A stretch of 64,000 nucleotides of DNA from Sordaria brevicollis (Eukaryota; Ascomycota; Sordariomycetes; Sordariales; Sordariaceae): NCBI GenBank assembly GCA_033439795.1, contig JAUTDP010000008.1:2232001-2296000 (forward strand). Reading direction: 5' to 3'. A program made the translations under genes and the position numbers. The notes beneath the pieces are model-generated. The model saw only the letters and a program-made list of their open reading frames with translations. It made no database searches and was not told where the DNA came from. Within the stretch, counting starts at the first letter, position 1. Each line of letters opens with the position of its first letter. Shown here piece by piece: positions 1 through 10,865 of the stretch.

Positions 1-1124
1 GACCCGAAGTTTATCAGCACGTCCTCTGTTGTATTGATCGTCATGTTTTCGCGACAATCTCCGTTCAAAATATCATACGCCCGCAGACCAAGGCAGAAAC
101 TATGCTCGCGCCTTAGCAAGAGAAGCGTTAGCCGCCGGCGTCGACAAGTGATCAAGCTGCGGCTAAATCTTTCCGGGCAAGCCGAAAACCTAATGATATG
201 GACAGATAGAGTAAATGAAATGGAAAAACCAACTGCGTAGAACATAATGGCGATATGCTTCTGAGTTGCTGACAAAGCCTCTTTAGCCCATCCATTCCTG
301 AGCTTTCCTGTTGAATCTGCGGTACAGAAACAGAATGTTGAAATGTCACGCGGAGTGTCATTGCCACATAATTCGAACCTATGGTAGTGTTTAACGGCGG
401 AACAGTCGAATTTGCAAGTGGCATAAATCCATCGCGTGATCTGGGTTGCTTGATGATCAATGTGCAATACCCAGTTTAAATCTGTTGATCATGCTTAATT
501 GCCCCTGGCTTTGGAGAAGAGCGTACCTTATGTACCATGCACATATAGTCCAAGGTAATGGGCGCCTAACTGGTGTCATAGGCTCAGGAGACCCTAAAAA
601 AATGCCATCCACATCACGCTGGCATTGCGATCCTCCGCATGGTGTATACAACAGCGTCGTCCAATGTTTATAGCGGCCCAAGTTCACGGAGCCATCGGAG
701 AGGTGTCTGTCTCGGCTTTTGAGCTCCACGCAATGTAATACTTCCTTCCATCGTATGGAATCCCTTTCAGCTGAACAAGTTCGGTTGCACTTGTCGTGTT
801 CATCAACGTGGAGTTGCCGTCAGATAGACGATGTGACTGCCGGTGTTCCATGTTGCCCGCCTCTAGTTCCTTCCATAGCATGCCCTAGCAAGCATAACTG
901 AACCCCAACCTACACGCAGTCCGACGTTGAACTCCAGCAAGACGCCTGTTTCATACAATACACAACCTATAGCATCCTACTCAGATTTATTAACCACGAA
1001 ACACGAAACCTACGAGGCCACGGACTGTCATCCCTTACACATAGACCCTCCGGCGAATTAGAGCACATCGAGTCATCAACCGCTATCGATACTCATTACC
1101 AAGAGCCAAGAAGACCAAGAGTCA
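1..1124. other. Intergenic, no gene recognised
   Basis: Base composition is ordinary and there is no RIP signature. Only short overlapping frames of at most about 100 codons on both strands are present, and none shows a known motif or plausible splice pattern. It ends at the left inverted repeat of the first transposon. Confidence 0.6.
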
Positions 1125-1178
1125 CTGTGCCTTGCAAACACCATGTCAATCCCCACTCTAGCTCTAACCGCCACGCAA
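1125..1178 (+). repeat. Left terminal inverted repeat
   Basis: It pairs with the reverse complement of 5808-5860. The first 20 bases are identical; the rest differs by a few substitutions, partly C-to-T/G-to-A changes of the RIP type, and one 1-base gap. It also contains the shared block ATCCCCACTCT/GTCCCCACTCT and ACCGCCACG. Confidence 0.85.
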
Positions 1179-1379
1179 CACAACTTACATAAAAAACAGC
1201 ATGCTATATCGTAGAACTTTAATATCTCCGTTATTTTTTATTTAAATTACACCCAAATTTAACAATTTTTATCGGGTTTTAAAGCTCTCGCGATCGAGAA
1301 TCATCGTAGCTATACCGTACTAATCTAACTACTAATAAAGATTAATAATATACGTTATATTAGTTGTTGGCGAATACTT

Positions 1380-2300
1380 TAAAAAAATCGTATAGATTAT
1401 TAATTTAAGTAAACGCTAGATTTAGCGCCTTAAATAGACGTATAATAGGATTGGCGACCTATACCCGAAGCTTCGTACTATTAAAAACGTTATTAAATTA
1501 ACTCTTTAAGCAATAGAAGTTAATATAAATAATACTATACGTATAATTAGCTATAGTAATATTTAATTCGTAATATATAGAAAATCGTAAAATTTTTAAA
1601 TAATAAATTATATTTATACTTCGATGAAATCTAGTACTAATTAGCTATTTAATACGATATATACGTATCGACCTCTATAATTTCCTATTACTTTAAGAAA
1701 GTGTAATAGACTAATAAGAGGATGGCGTATAAAGTTTCCTAATGTAACGATCTATTAAAATTAAATTAATTAAAGAAGGTTTCGAAGTTTTTAATAGAAA
1801 TATACGTCTTTTATAACGAATTTAATATTAATAAGAAGGATAATCTACGTCGTATTAATTAAGCGCCAAAAAGTATATTTATATAGACCGATAATATATT
1901 TATAAAAGGGTAACGCTTTTACTTATTATTAATTATATTTATTAATAGCTTTATCGATATATTTTATTATAGAGGAATTATTAATACCGATAATTTCGTT
2001 ATATAAATATAGGAGAGCGTATTGCCTAAAATAAATCCTTTCCCTAATTATAATAGTATTTTAATAATAAATAACGTATTATAGTATAAGGCGTAATCTA
2101 TTAAGGACGCGTATAATAACCGCAATATACTATTATAGTTCTTACCCCTATACTCCCTAGACTTTAACTTTATAAAGGTATACTTTAGTAATTTAAAGGC
2201 TTATATTAAATGCTATTATCTATAGGAAAATAGGGATTCGCTAAAGGTAGAAAAATTTAAAGAGTTCTTTATTAGGGCGGTAATAGAAGTTGGGTAAAGG
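1380..2300 (+). pseudogene. RIP-killed Tc1/mariner (DDE_3) transposase
   Basis: One + frame at 2021-2230 reads, with scattered stops, as the C-terminal half of a DDE_3 endonuclease. First comes ILIINN (2059-2076), corresponding to the family's conserved 'V-L-x-M-D-N-A' second-aspartate block with D changed to N. It is followed by LPLYSLDFNFIK (2142-2177), corresponding to the hallmark 'LPPYSPDFNPIE' block that ends in the catalytic acidic residue. Each difference fits a C-to-T or G-to-A change. The frame continues through YFSNLKAYIK. The N-terminal part (helix-turn-helix region) is too degraded to delimit, so the start is approximate. Upstream, RIP has created stops throughout; the gene is certainly inactive. 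Confidence 0.7.
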
Positions 2301-2659
2301 GTGCCAATTATACGAAATTATTACTATAAGGCTAGCGTACTTTATAATGAATTTAACGAAGTATACGAGCCTAAAGATTACAATACCCTATATAATAAAT
2401 ATTATTACGAATTTCGAATAACGGGAATAATATTATAATAAAGGATGTTAAATTATATAATAGATACGTAATAATAAATATAGTCGAATATATATAACTT
2501 ACTTAGGTAATTTAATTGTATAATTTAATTACGTAATTTAGTCGTATAATTTAATGACGAAAAATCCCTCAAATTTATTATTATTTATAATAATCGAAAA
2601 AGTATTAAAAATATTAAAAGTATTAAAAGAGTATAAAAACAAATTAGATCTATTATTAT

Positions 2660-5640
2660 TTATAATAATAATATTAATATATATAATCCCCCTTTTATTT
2701 AAAGCTCCTTATCCTCTTTAGTAAATTTATATTCGCTTGCGGTTACGTTGGTTTATATACGGTCGGGGTTACTATCTTCGTTATTATTATACTCTTTAGT
2801 AAAATTATTACGTAATAGGTCGTCGCCGGCGTTATAATTGGGAGGGTTATAATAGTCCGCGTTATAAGGGTTTTATTATAAGGAATTTTAAGTAAAGGTA
2901 CTTATAAGAAGACGGTAATTAATATTATACCCAATAGAGGGAGGGGAGATTATTTATTTATAATCTATATAAATAATATAAGCGATTTAAGGTTGATAAT
3001 TTATAATTCCTATTATTGTACTTATATAATTTCTAATACTTATATTAATGCCTACGTTAATGCTTGCGTTAGTATAAGTTCTAGAGCCGTCCGCGCTAGC
3101 GCTAGTATTACCCGCGCTAATAATAATAATCGTTAGATATAATCCTTTTCGAAGTATAAAAATTCTTTAATCGACCGTTTAATTATATTATAAATACCTT
3201 TATCGATGCTATATATAATATATTAATTTAAGGGTAGAGTATGTATTTAGTAGAGGGTAAGCCGACCCGTTATAAAGGATTTTTAAATTTCGAATAAGGA
3301 ATCGTATAACCTGTTATTTTTATAAAATTACGGCGCGTATTTAAATATTAATTATTTAAAAAATTTAATAATAAAGGTATTAATTAGTTAATTTAGCGGT
3401 AAAGAGGGAGGAAGAGAGGAAGGTTGAGGGTCGTTTACGTAGGAGTTGGAACCCCCTTTTTGTAAAATATTAGTATTAATATTATTTTAAGTAGGGAAAA
3501 ATAGTAAAGAGGGTTTATTAATTAAAGTAAGTATTATAGTCCCTATTTTTATATTTTTATAATTAGTAAAAGGAAATATAATAGGCTACGCGGGTAGGGT
3601 AAGTTATATTAGAGTACCGCTAGCGCTAATAATACTATATACGTTGCCGTTCGCTTATTAATAATTATTTTAAAGCGTGAAATTAAATATTTAGGGGGGT
3701 TGGTAATTGCGCTTACTTACTATATATAGGGGATAAAATTATTAAAGACCGTTTTAACTAAATATGGTAATATTAGTCTAGATTTAATAATTATTATTAT
3801 AGCGATCGTAAGGCTTAAATTATACGGATATTATTTTAGCGGGCGGCAACGTTAATATAACCTTCTATATTATAATAGCGGCGGTTTATTCCTTAATTTA
3901 TTTATTAATAAGAAGGTAATAATATTTTTAGTTAGGGAATACGTAATAAAAGTAATACGGGTTCTTATTATAATAGTTTTTATATTACCGTTTATCCGTA
4001 TATTTATATAATTTAATTAATTCGTTATATATTAACCTCTCCCCTATTTTGCCCTCCTTTTCTACTTCGCATTTAATATCCCTCTTTTTATAATAATCTT
4101 CTAATATTAAATTAATGGTTAATTTAGACCTCTTCTTCTCCAATCCTTTATTTATTATTTTATTATATATAGATATAGGCGTCGCGACGTCGGTATTACC
4201 GGGTGTATTTATATAGCGAAGGGAATTATTAGGTTGAGATTGGGCGTATATAATACGGTCGTTAAAATTCGAAATTCGAAGGGTAGGCGTACCGCGGGTA
4301 AATAGAGTGCGTAGCTCTTCTAATTCTTCTTTTAAATCTTTAAAAAAATTATTAAAAATATATAATTGGGTTGTAATTATTATATAATAAATATTAATTA
4401 ATTATAATAATAAATTACGTATTACCTTCGAAGTATTATAATACCCGAATAAGGAATCTTCTTTATTAATATAATAGTAATTAAAGAGGATACGAATTTA
4501 AAATAGCGTAGTCCGCTTATTATTTTATACGCTAGCGGTTTAATTAGAATATTATATTTCGAATTTGCATTTTATCCTTATAATATTAAATTCGTCGATA
4601 ATAACGTCTTTAAATAAACGTTAGTATTATTAGATTTTGTATTTAAAGTTAGAATTAAGGTGGCTATAGTTAGCCTAATCGATAGTATTATCGAACTTTT
4701 TTTCGATAATAACCCGCTCGATTATAAGGTTAATAAATAATTTACCGAGTTTAATTTTAAGCCCGTTAAAATAACGATTTTATAATTATATTTTAGAATA
4801 TATAATATAGATAGTTATAAAATTAGGAATCGGCGGCGGACTTTAAGCCTTCTTCGAAGTATAGGATTTTATAATAAGAGTTTATTAGGTAGTAACCTCT
4901 TTAATAGTAAATTCTTTAATTTATTCTTTTATATATTATTTATTAGTTAATATATATTGTTTTTTAGCCGCTTATTTATTTCTCTATTATATTATAGGGG
5001 ATTTATTACCGTTATCTTCGGTTAGGCTTAGCGAAGCGCTAATACCTTCGATATTAAGTAGGATAGTAGGCTATTAAGTTACGGATTAGTTAGCCGACTT
5101 CTTCCTTTAACGCGGTTTTAATAAAGTTCGAAATATAGTAGATCGTCGAAATGATTACGCGGTAGTAGCGGTTAATTATTATTATTAAGGAGGGGGGGTT
5201 TGGGGGGGAGTTCGAGGGGGGACTAATTATAATTACTAATAATTAATAGGGGAGGAGGTAGTAGGAGCTTTGAGCGTAATTTTTAGATTAATAAAAATAG
5301 GCGGTAGAAAGGAAGTTCGAATAGTAATTAGATTATTATTTCTTAGAATAATATAAGGAAGGTTTAATTGTAGTCGGTTTAATAATTGTTCGAATTAGGT
5401 TTAGGATTATTATAATTATTAGAATTAAATTTAAAAGTATTATAATTACGTAAGAGCCTTCTCCTTATTATCGTCGCCGTTATTTAAATTAGTATTAACC
5501 CTTTTTACGCGGGCGTTAAGTTATAACATCCGCTTCGAACGTCGGCGGTCGCTATTATTATTAGGGTAAGAGCGTTTAGGAGGTATAGCGGGAGTTGGAG
5601 CGGCGGTACCGGGTATAAATTGTATTCGATATAGATTAAA
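2660..5640 (-). pseudogene. Possible second ruined gene of the same element
   Basis: On the minus strand, several stretches read with few stops despite heavy RIP. They are near 5400-5640 (a proline/serine- and then arginine-rich start), near 3990-4290 (an acidic/lysine-rich stretch of more than 80 codons with almost no stops) and near 2660-2880 (an acidic asparagine-rich stretch). This looks like one long polar protein convergent to the transposase. I recognise no domain, and frame continuity between the stretches was not established. It could instead be a second transposon nested inside the first. Confidence 0.3.
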
Positions 5641-5807
5641 AGGTGCCTAATTGTTTTTACCTTTTAATATAGGCTTTATTCGATATAAGGGATTTATACG
5701 GTTATAGAATAGTAATTAGAATATAAATACCCTCAAGTTTGGTAATGATATAGTGGTTTGAAGTTTTTTTAGTCGTTAAATTACGAAGTTTTTACGTTGT
5801 GTATATA

Positions 5808-5860
5808 TTACGTGGCGGTCAGACCAGAGTGGGGACTGATATGGTGTTTGCAAGGCACAG
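5808..5860 (-). repeat. Right terminal inverted repeat
   Basis: This is the inverted partner of 1125-1178. It is not AT-rich, unlike the interior of the element, so the edge escaped RIP. Confidence 0.85.
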
Positions 5861-6509
5861 CAGTCAAGCTTTGGGGTTTAGTGGGGTACCTCGCCGCTAG
5901 CCTGCACGTGGCAAAGGAGGCTTGTACCTCGCTAACTGGCCCCCGCTCCATTTGGTTTTGGCCTAGACTCACTCACCTGCGTCACCACAATTGGCCGCGG
6001 GCGGCCCATCCAACCCGTCCGTCCAAGCACTTCCCTTCTTGCATTCTGCACCTCACGAGACTGAAAGGACCTGGACATCGGACAAGCTGGCCTACCAGAG
6101 CAGCGCTCGTCTTATTCTTTCAACTCGCAAGTGTCGTTGCCAGTCCCGGGCACAACCTACGATTAATCATCCTCAGCCCCGTTTCATCCCATCACCTCAC
6201 AACGCATCTACCTCAACGCATTAGCTCTATCAAAACTACCTGCAGTTATCTACCTACAAGCCTCCGCAGGGCGATCCCAAAACCGATACATTTCAAATCA
6301 ATTCCATCCAGCGTGACGGCTCAGCCATGTTCTGCCCTTGCCGTCCGACTCATAGCTGTACAGAGATGTGAGACCCCAGGTCTCTTGCTCTAGACAACCA
6401 GAATCCGGCCCTGTTTATTAGACGTCTCTCACCATCCTCTCTCGTCAGCGAGCATCTGGAGTGTCGCACCGTGAATTCGAACCCTTTTCTTTTGGACCAT
6501 CGCAATATC

Positions 6510-6513
<4 letters not shown>

Positions 6514-6553
<40 letters not shown>
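6514..6553 (+). repeat. Poly(A) tract of 40 nt in 5' leader
   Basis: An uninterrupted run of 40 A, followed by A-rich sequence to about 6575, ends only about 10 bases before the ATG of the RING-finger gene. The length is as given in the assembly and may be polymorphic. Confidence 0.9.
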
Positions 6554-6554
<1 letters not shown>

Positions 6555-6583
6555 AAAAGAAAAAAGAAAAAAAAGACATCAGT

Positions 6584-8393
6584 ATGGCGCCGTTGACTGC
6601 CACTTCCGCTTTTGGCAGCATGTCGCGGCGAGCAGTCTTTCTCCCCGTTATCCTCACCATGCTAGTGATCTCAGTCGCGAATGCGCTTAGTTCTGTGCGG
6701 GAGCTTGCGGACTGGGAAAGGGACCAATATCTCACTCTACAACTTATTGTACCTTTAGATTCGAGTGATGCCGAACCGGTCAGATATCATGTTGTCCCTT
6801 TGACTGAAGCTGTTGGGCTGAACAAGTCCGCCATAGCTCGAGAGGTAGGCCACTTCAAGACATATCTAAAATATTCCTTTCACTAATCAAACCCCATCAG
6901 ATCAAAATCGAGGGCACAATAATTCCTACTGAAGAAGGCGATTGGTTCAAGTTCGTTGACTCCACCAGTATTGCGTATCTCACCTGCGACCACTCAAACT
7001 CAACTTCCAACTTGGAAAAGCTCATGGCCAAGTCACCAAAGGCTATATTGCTTTACAGCTTGAACGGGGCTGGCTGCCGACGCGACAGCACGGATGACTG
7101 GAACTACTCCACCATTTTCACAATGACGGACCAAATCGACGCCAAAAACACACTTAACATCACAACGACTGTATCAGGAAGTACCGCCACTATCACTGGG
7201 GATTATGAGGAAGATGACGACGATGGGGACGAGGAGCGGACTGGATCTGGCTCACCTGTCGCCATGAGCATTCTCTACAGCATTACCGGAGTTATCACTT
7301 TACTCTTCCTTATCATTATCGCAACCGGAGCGATACGGGCTCATCGTTATCCAGAGCGATACGGACCTCGGACAGGTTATGGCGGAAGGCCTAGCCAGAG
7401 CAGAGCCAAGGGGCTGGCGCGTGCAGTGCTTGAAACCTTGCCTATCATCAAGTTCGGAGAGAACCCTCCCGCCAAACCAGATCCGGATCTTGAGCTCGAA
7501 CAGCAACCCTCCAGGTCATCACAGGATCCAGCTTCAGGAGGGAAAATGTCAGCAGTTCAGGAGGAGGTACGGTCTTCAGACAAACATCAGGGACCTGTGA
7601 TAGTATCAAGTGTGGACGGTCCCGAACAGGCTTCAGCAGCAACAGTTCATGGCGCTCAAACGGGTGTGGCCAATGCAGCCGGCGGCATCGAAAATACGAG
7701 CTCCGACGACATCAATCTGGGCTGTTCCATCTGTACCGAGGATTTCACAATGGGTGAAGATGTTCGAGTTCTCCCCTGCAATCACAAGTATCACCCAGCT
7801 TGCGTCGATCCTTGGCTAGTTAACGTTTCGGGAACTTGTCCCCTTTGGTAGGTTTAGTGGACGTCTTCAAAACCTATATATGCATTATTCTAACCGTTCA
7901 CAGTCGCCTCGATCTTCGGCCTCACAGCTCTATCGACTCATCAATATCCTCGCCGATCGCCAACGAGAGCGCTCAAGAGCACCCCGGCGCCAGTGGAGGG
8001 CCCACGCCAAGCACCACCATCTCTAGAGAGCGGCGACGGTCCTCGCGAATCCTCGACTTGCACAGACTTCGAACTGCCGGTATCGAAGAACGAATAGAAA
8101 TTTTGAGAAGACACCGGTCCCATCAACACCAACAACAGCACCACCACCGGCGACGGTCGACTACTGGATCGTCATTAGCGACATCAGCTAACCCTGAGAA
8201 TGGCGAATCCACAGATCATCAATATCATCATCATCCTGCTCAGCGAGTGAGACTAGCTGAGCGATTCAGAGGCAGGTTTAGAGGATCAAGGCCTCCGGCA
8301 AGTCAGTCACAGTCACAGTCACAGTCACAGTCGCAGCAGCCGGCAGATGGGCATATAACCACGTTTACCACACAGGAAGGTTCGAACTCTTGA
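6584..8393 (+). CDS. Secretory-pathway membrane RING-H2 E3 ubiquitin ligase
   Basis: Three exons: 6584-6844, 6901-7847 and 7904-8393 (introns of 56 bp each, GTAGGC..CAG and GTAGGT..CAG), giving 565 residues. A hydrophobic signal sequence lies at about residues 17-34. A lumenal domain of roughly 170 residues with N-glycosylation sequons resembles a protease-associated (PA) region. One transmembrane helix spans about 207-232, followed by a cytosolic RING-H2 finger at 362-403 with the order C-x2-C-x14-C-x-H-x2-H-x2-C-x11-C-x2-C. The second intron falls exactly inside the last Cys-x2-Cys pair, and splicing restores that cysteine. The tail is rich in Arg/His/Gln and has an SQ repeat (8306-8337). 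Proteins of this architecture transfer ubiquitin to membrane or endosomal cargo in the Golgi/endosome/vacuole route (family knowledge). The start at 6584 precedes the signal sequence; an in-frame ATG at 6620 is an alternative. Confidence 0.88.
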
Positions 8394-10060
8394 TTACACA
8401 CATTTCATCTTGTTCTAAGATGCCCAAAGCTTTTGGGTTCTGTTTTCTTCCTATCATTTCTTTCAGGGAATACCTCTTGCTCATGGGTTGAAAATTTTTG
8501 GATACCACACATAGACCGGTTGGTTGATTTCAAGTTGCGTTGCCATTTGGGTTTTGCTGTTGCTGGCTTGGTTTTCTATCAAGGATGGAGAGGATGACGG
8601 GACAAATACGTCGGGTTTTGTGCATTTAAGGGCGTTGACGGGATCCCGGTGTTTTTGGATACCTCAATATGGCTTGTTTGCAAATAGGGGTTTGGGCCTT
8701 CCTAAGGTTTGCCTGCCTACCTTTACCGGCTCCACAGGACGGGATGGACGGGAAAGAAGAGAGTGGAATGGACTTTGGGACAGTTTATGAATTGGATGAC
8801 TTGGGGTACACACACATATGAGTAGGTAGTTATAATGGTATTTATCATTCTTCAGTGTGTAAAAACATATGTTTTGCTCAAAGAGGAGGCGCTGATCCTT
8901 GTGTGAATGGACAGATAGGCCAGTCGAGTCTACCCGAACCAGTGGATTGAAAGGAGATAGGAACTCATATCACGGGCTTTCAGCCTCAGCTCCCGTTTCC
9001 CCCGTCCCCTTCTTGAAGCCTGAATTAGCACATGCGCCGAGACCTCCGGTATTAGCTGCTACCTACTTCTGCAACCGCAAAGACCTGAAAAAAGAGAGAG
9101 CATGATGGAAAGCCGAGCAAGCTTGTTTTGTGATTGGTGCGCCGGTAGTTACACATTCCGAGAATTTGAGGTGGTACGCTTCTGGAACTAACCAGGGGGG
9201 ATTCAGAGACATCAGACAAGTGGTGGTTCAGCTCCGTTGGCTTGGGAGGTAGTGAGTTGCCATGCAATGGATGGGATTATTTGCTGCAAGACCTTTTGAA
9301 GGCATATGGAAAACGACTGGCTGATTATCCAAGGAACTGTTCGTTTCAATCTGATTTTCCACTCGCGTCCAAAACCGATATTTCTCGAAGAATGATGGCG
9401 GGAATTTTGTGGCCGAGATGCCGATGGTCTTTTTTTCTAGCGCCATCAAGTGGAGGCGATAAGACTGCGGGCGTCAAAGGTGAGACTCGGGATCTCAAAT
9501 CGAGATGCAGGATGGCAAGAGGCAGGAAGTTGAGTACCAGTAATGCGTGTGTGGGAGGCAGGTGCAGATGGGGGGGAGACTGCACTTTTGGCATCGGCCT
9601 GCACGAACAGCAGGAACACCTGTAGCGACTGCCAGAAATCCATACATTGGCAACCGCGATCAACGAAATTTGCGCAGGACACTCGCTCATAAACCATCAT
9701 TTCCCACCCCAATTTGTTTTCCGGTATGGACAAATGTCTTTCTCGGATTTCTCTTTTTTTCGATAACTTGCAAAAGGAGGTGCCAATCATTAACACCGCC
9801 ATGTTTCTCGTTGGCTTTCTTTCTCGAGTGGCCATCGCCGGTGAGGTGGCACAACAGCAAAATGTGGCTTGAACACTGTCGCGCTCCTTCTCACCGAGGC
9901 GCCCGAGGGCCAAAACCTGCTATGAACGAGCAAGAACGGATCTTGGAATCCACAATGCATCTGTTCTTTGGTGGTTAAGGGAAGAGCCACCCCGGTGAGG
10001 AGCGAGTGAGTCTGAGGAAGTTTCGGGATGGATCGAAGACGATACTAGTAGTATTTTTTG
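8394..10060. other. Intergenic, 3' UTR then unassigned
   Basis: The first ~150 bases are the likely 3' UTR of the RING-finger gene. The rest holds only overlapping frames on both strands (up to 155 codons) without a known motif, codon bias or splice support. Confidence 0.5.
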
Positions 10061-10865
10061 TTCACTTTCCCATCCTTGTTTGGCGTTTCCCTGTGCGCGA
10101 TCCTCGACCACTTGCACTTTTCCACTTACTACTCCATCTCGCCGATCTCCCCACTTAGGTGATCCCATCTTCCCCAGTTCCTTTTCTTCCATCTGACCTT
10201 TGCAAACCTCCGACACCTACCTCACCTCGCATCGCCTCACCTTAAGCTCACCACGGAGTGATGCCCCTGGTGAATCTCCTGCAATATAGTGCCATTCCTA
10301 CCAACAAACAAACAACCTCGACGAGTTCCTTTCTAAACCTTCTGGGCTCGATTAGGCTACGCTTGTTCTTCTCTCAGCGCGCCATCGTGCTCTTGGATTT
10401 TTCCTCGTTTACATCCATCCAGCTGAGATTTTGGCAATCTCCTCTTCGAACCTTTCAACAAACGAACCCGCATATCAACCTCGACTCACCTTGTTCGAAT
10501 GCCTTTTGTGGTTCTAATCTAATTCGACCTACCTTGACTACCTTGGCTACCTGACAGATACCTACCCAGCCACACGCCAACTCCCACGATCTAGCTCACC
10601 TCTCTCTCTTTTCTTTTTTTCGGCTGTGGCCACCATCTTCTTCTTCCTCCTCATTCTTCCCTCGACCAACCTATCTTTGGTTACTTTCTTGATCGAGCCT
10701 TGGATCTGGATAGCCTTCAGTCGCCATTGGATGGTCAACATTTTGCGCTTCACCAAGAAAAACATCACCCGCTTGGACACAACACTACGCCAGTCGACAT
10801 TCACAACCTCATACAACTAACCTCATGTTCGTATTCGCCTGATTGATGGATCGATTGCTGTTACC
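10061..10865 (+). promoter_or_regulatory. Pyrimidine-rich leader of the seven-helix gene
   Basis: About 800 bases of C/T-rich sequence with many CTC, TTC and ACC blocks run up to the ATG at 10866. This is typical of promoter and 5' UTR sequence in filamentous ascomycetes. It contains short upstream ATGs (for example 10261), so upstream ORFs may affect translation. The transcription start was not determined. Confidence 0.5.

Larger units (their letters stand above)
1125..5860 (+). mobile_element. RIP-mutated Tc1/mariner-type DNA transposon with long TIRs
   Basis: A 4736-bp element bounded by inverted repeats of about 53 bp (1125-1178 and 5808-5860). The outer 20 bases, starting CTGTGCCTTGCAAACACC, are identical at both ends. 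Between them the DNA is extremely AT-rich, nearly without CpA/TpG but with CpG retained, which is the signature of repeat-induced point mutation. Readable remains of a DDE_3 (Tc1/mariner superfamily) transposase lie on + at about 1.4-2.3 kb. The element is longer than the usual 1.3-2.4 kb of this superfamily, so it carries extra coding content or a second insertion. The dinucleotide CA abuts both outer ends (1123-1124 and 5861-5862); the TA expected for Tc1/mariner is not seen. The boundaries are seen directly; the family call rests on one well-preserved motif block. Confidence 0.75.

Noticed and set aside
5797..6393. 198-codon plus-strand frame
   Set aside because: It begins inside the right TIR of the transposon and runs through the C/T-rich leader of the RING gene; no motif.
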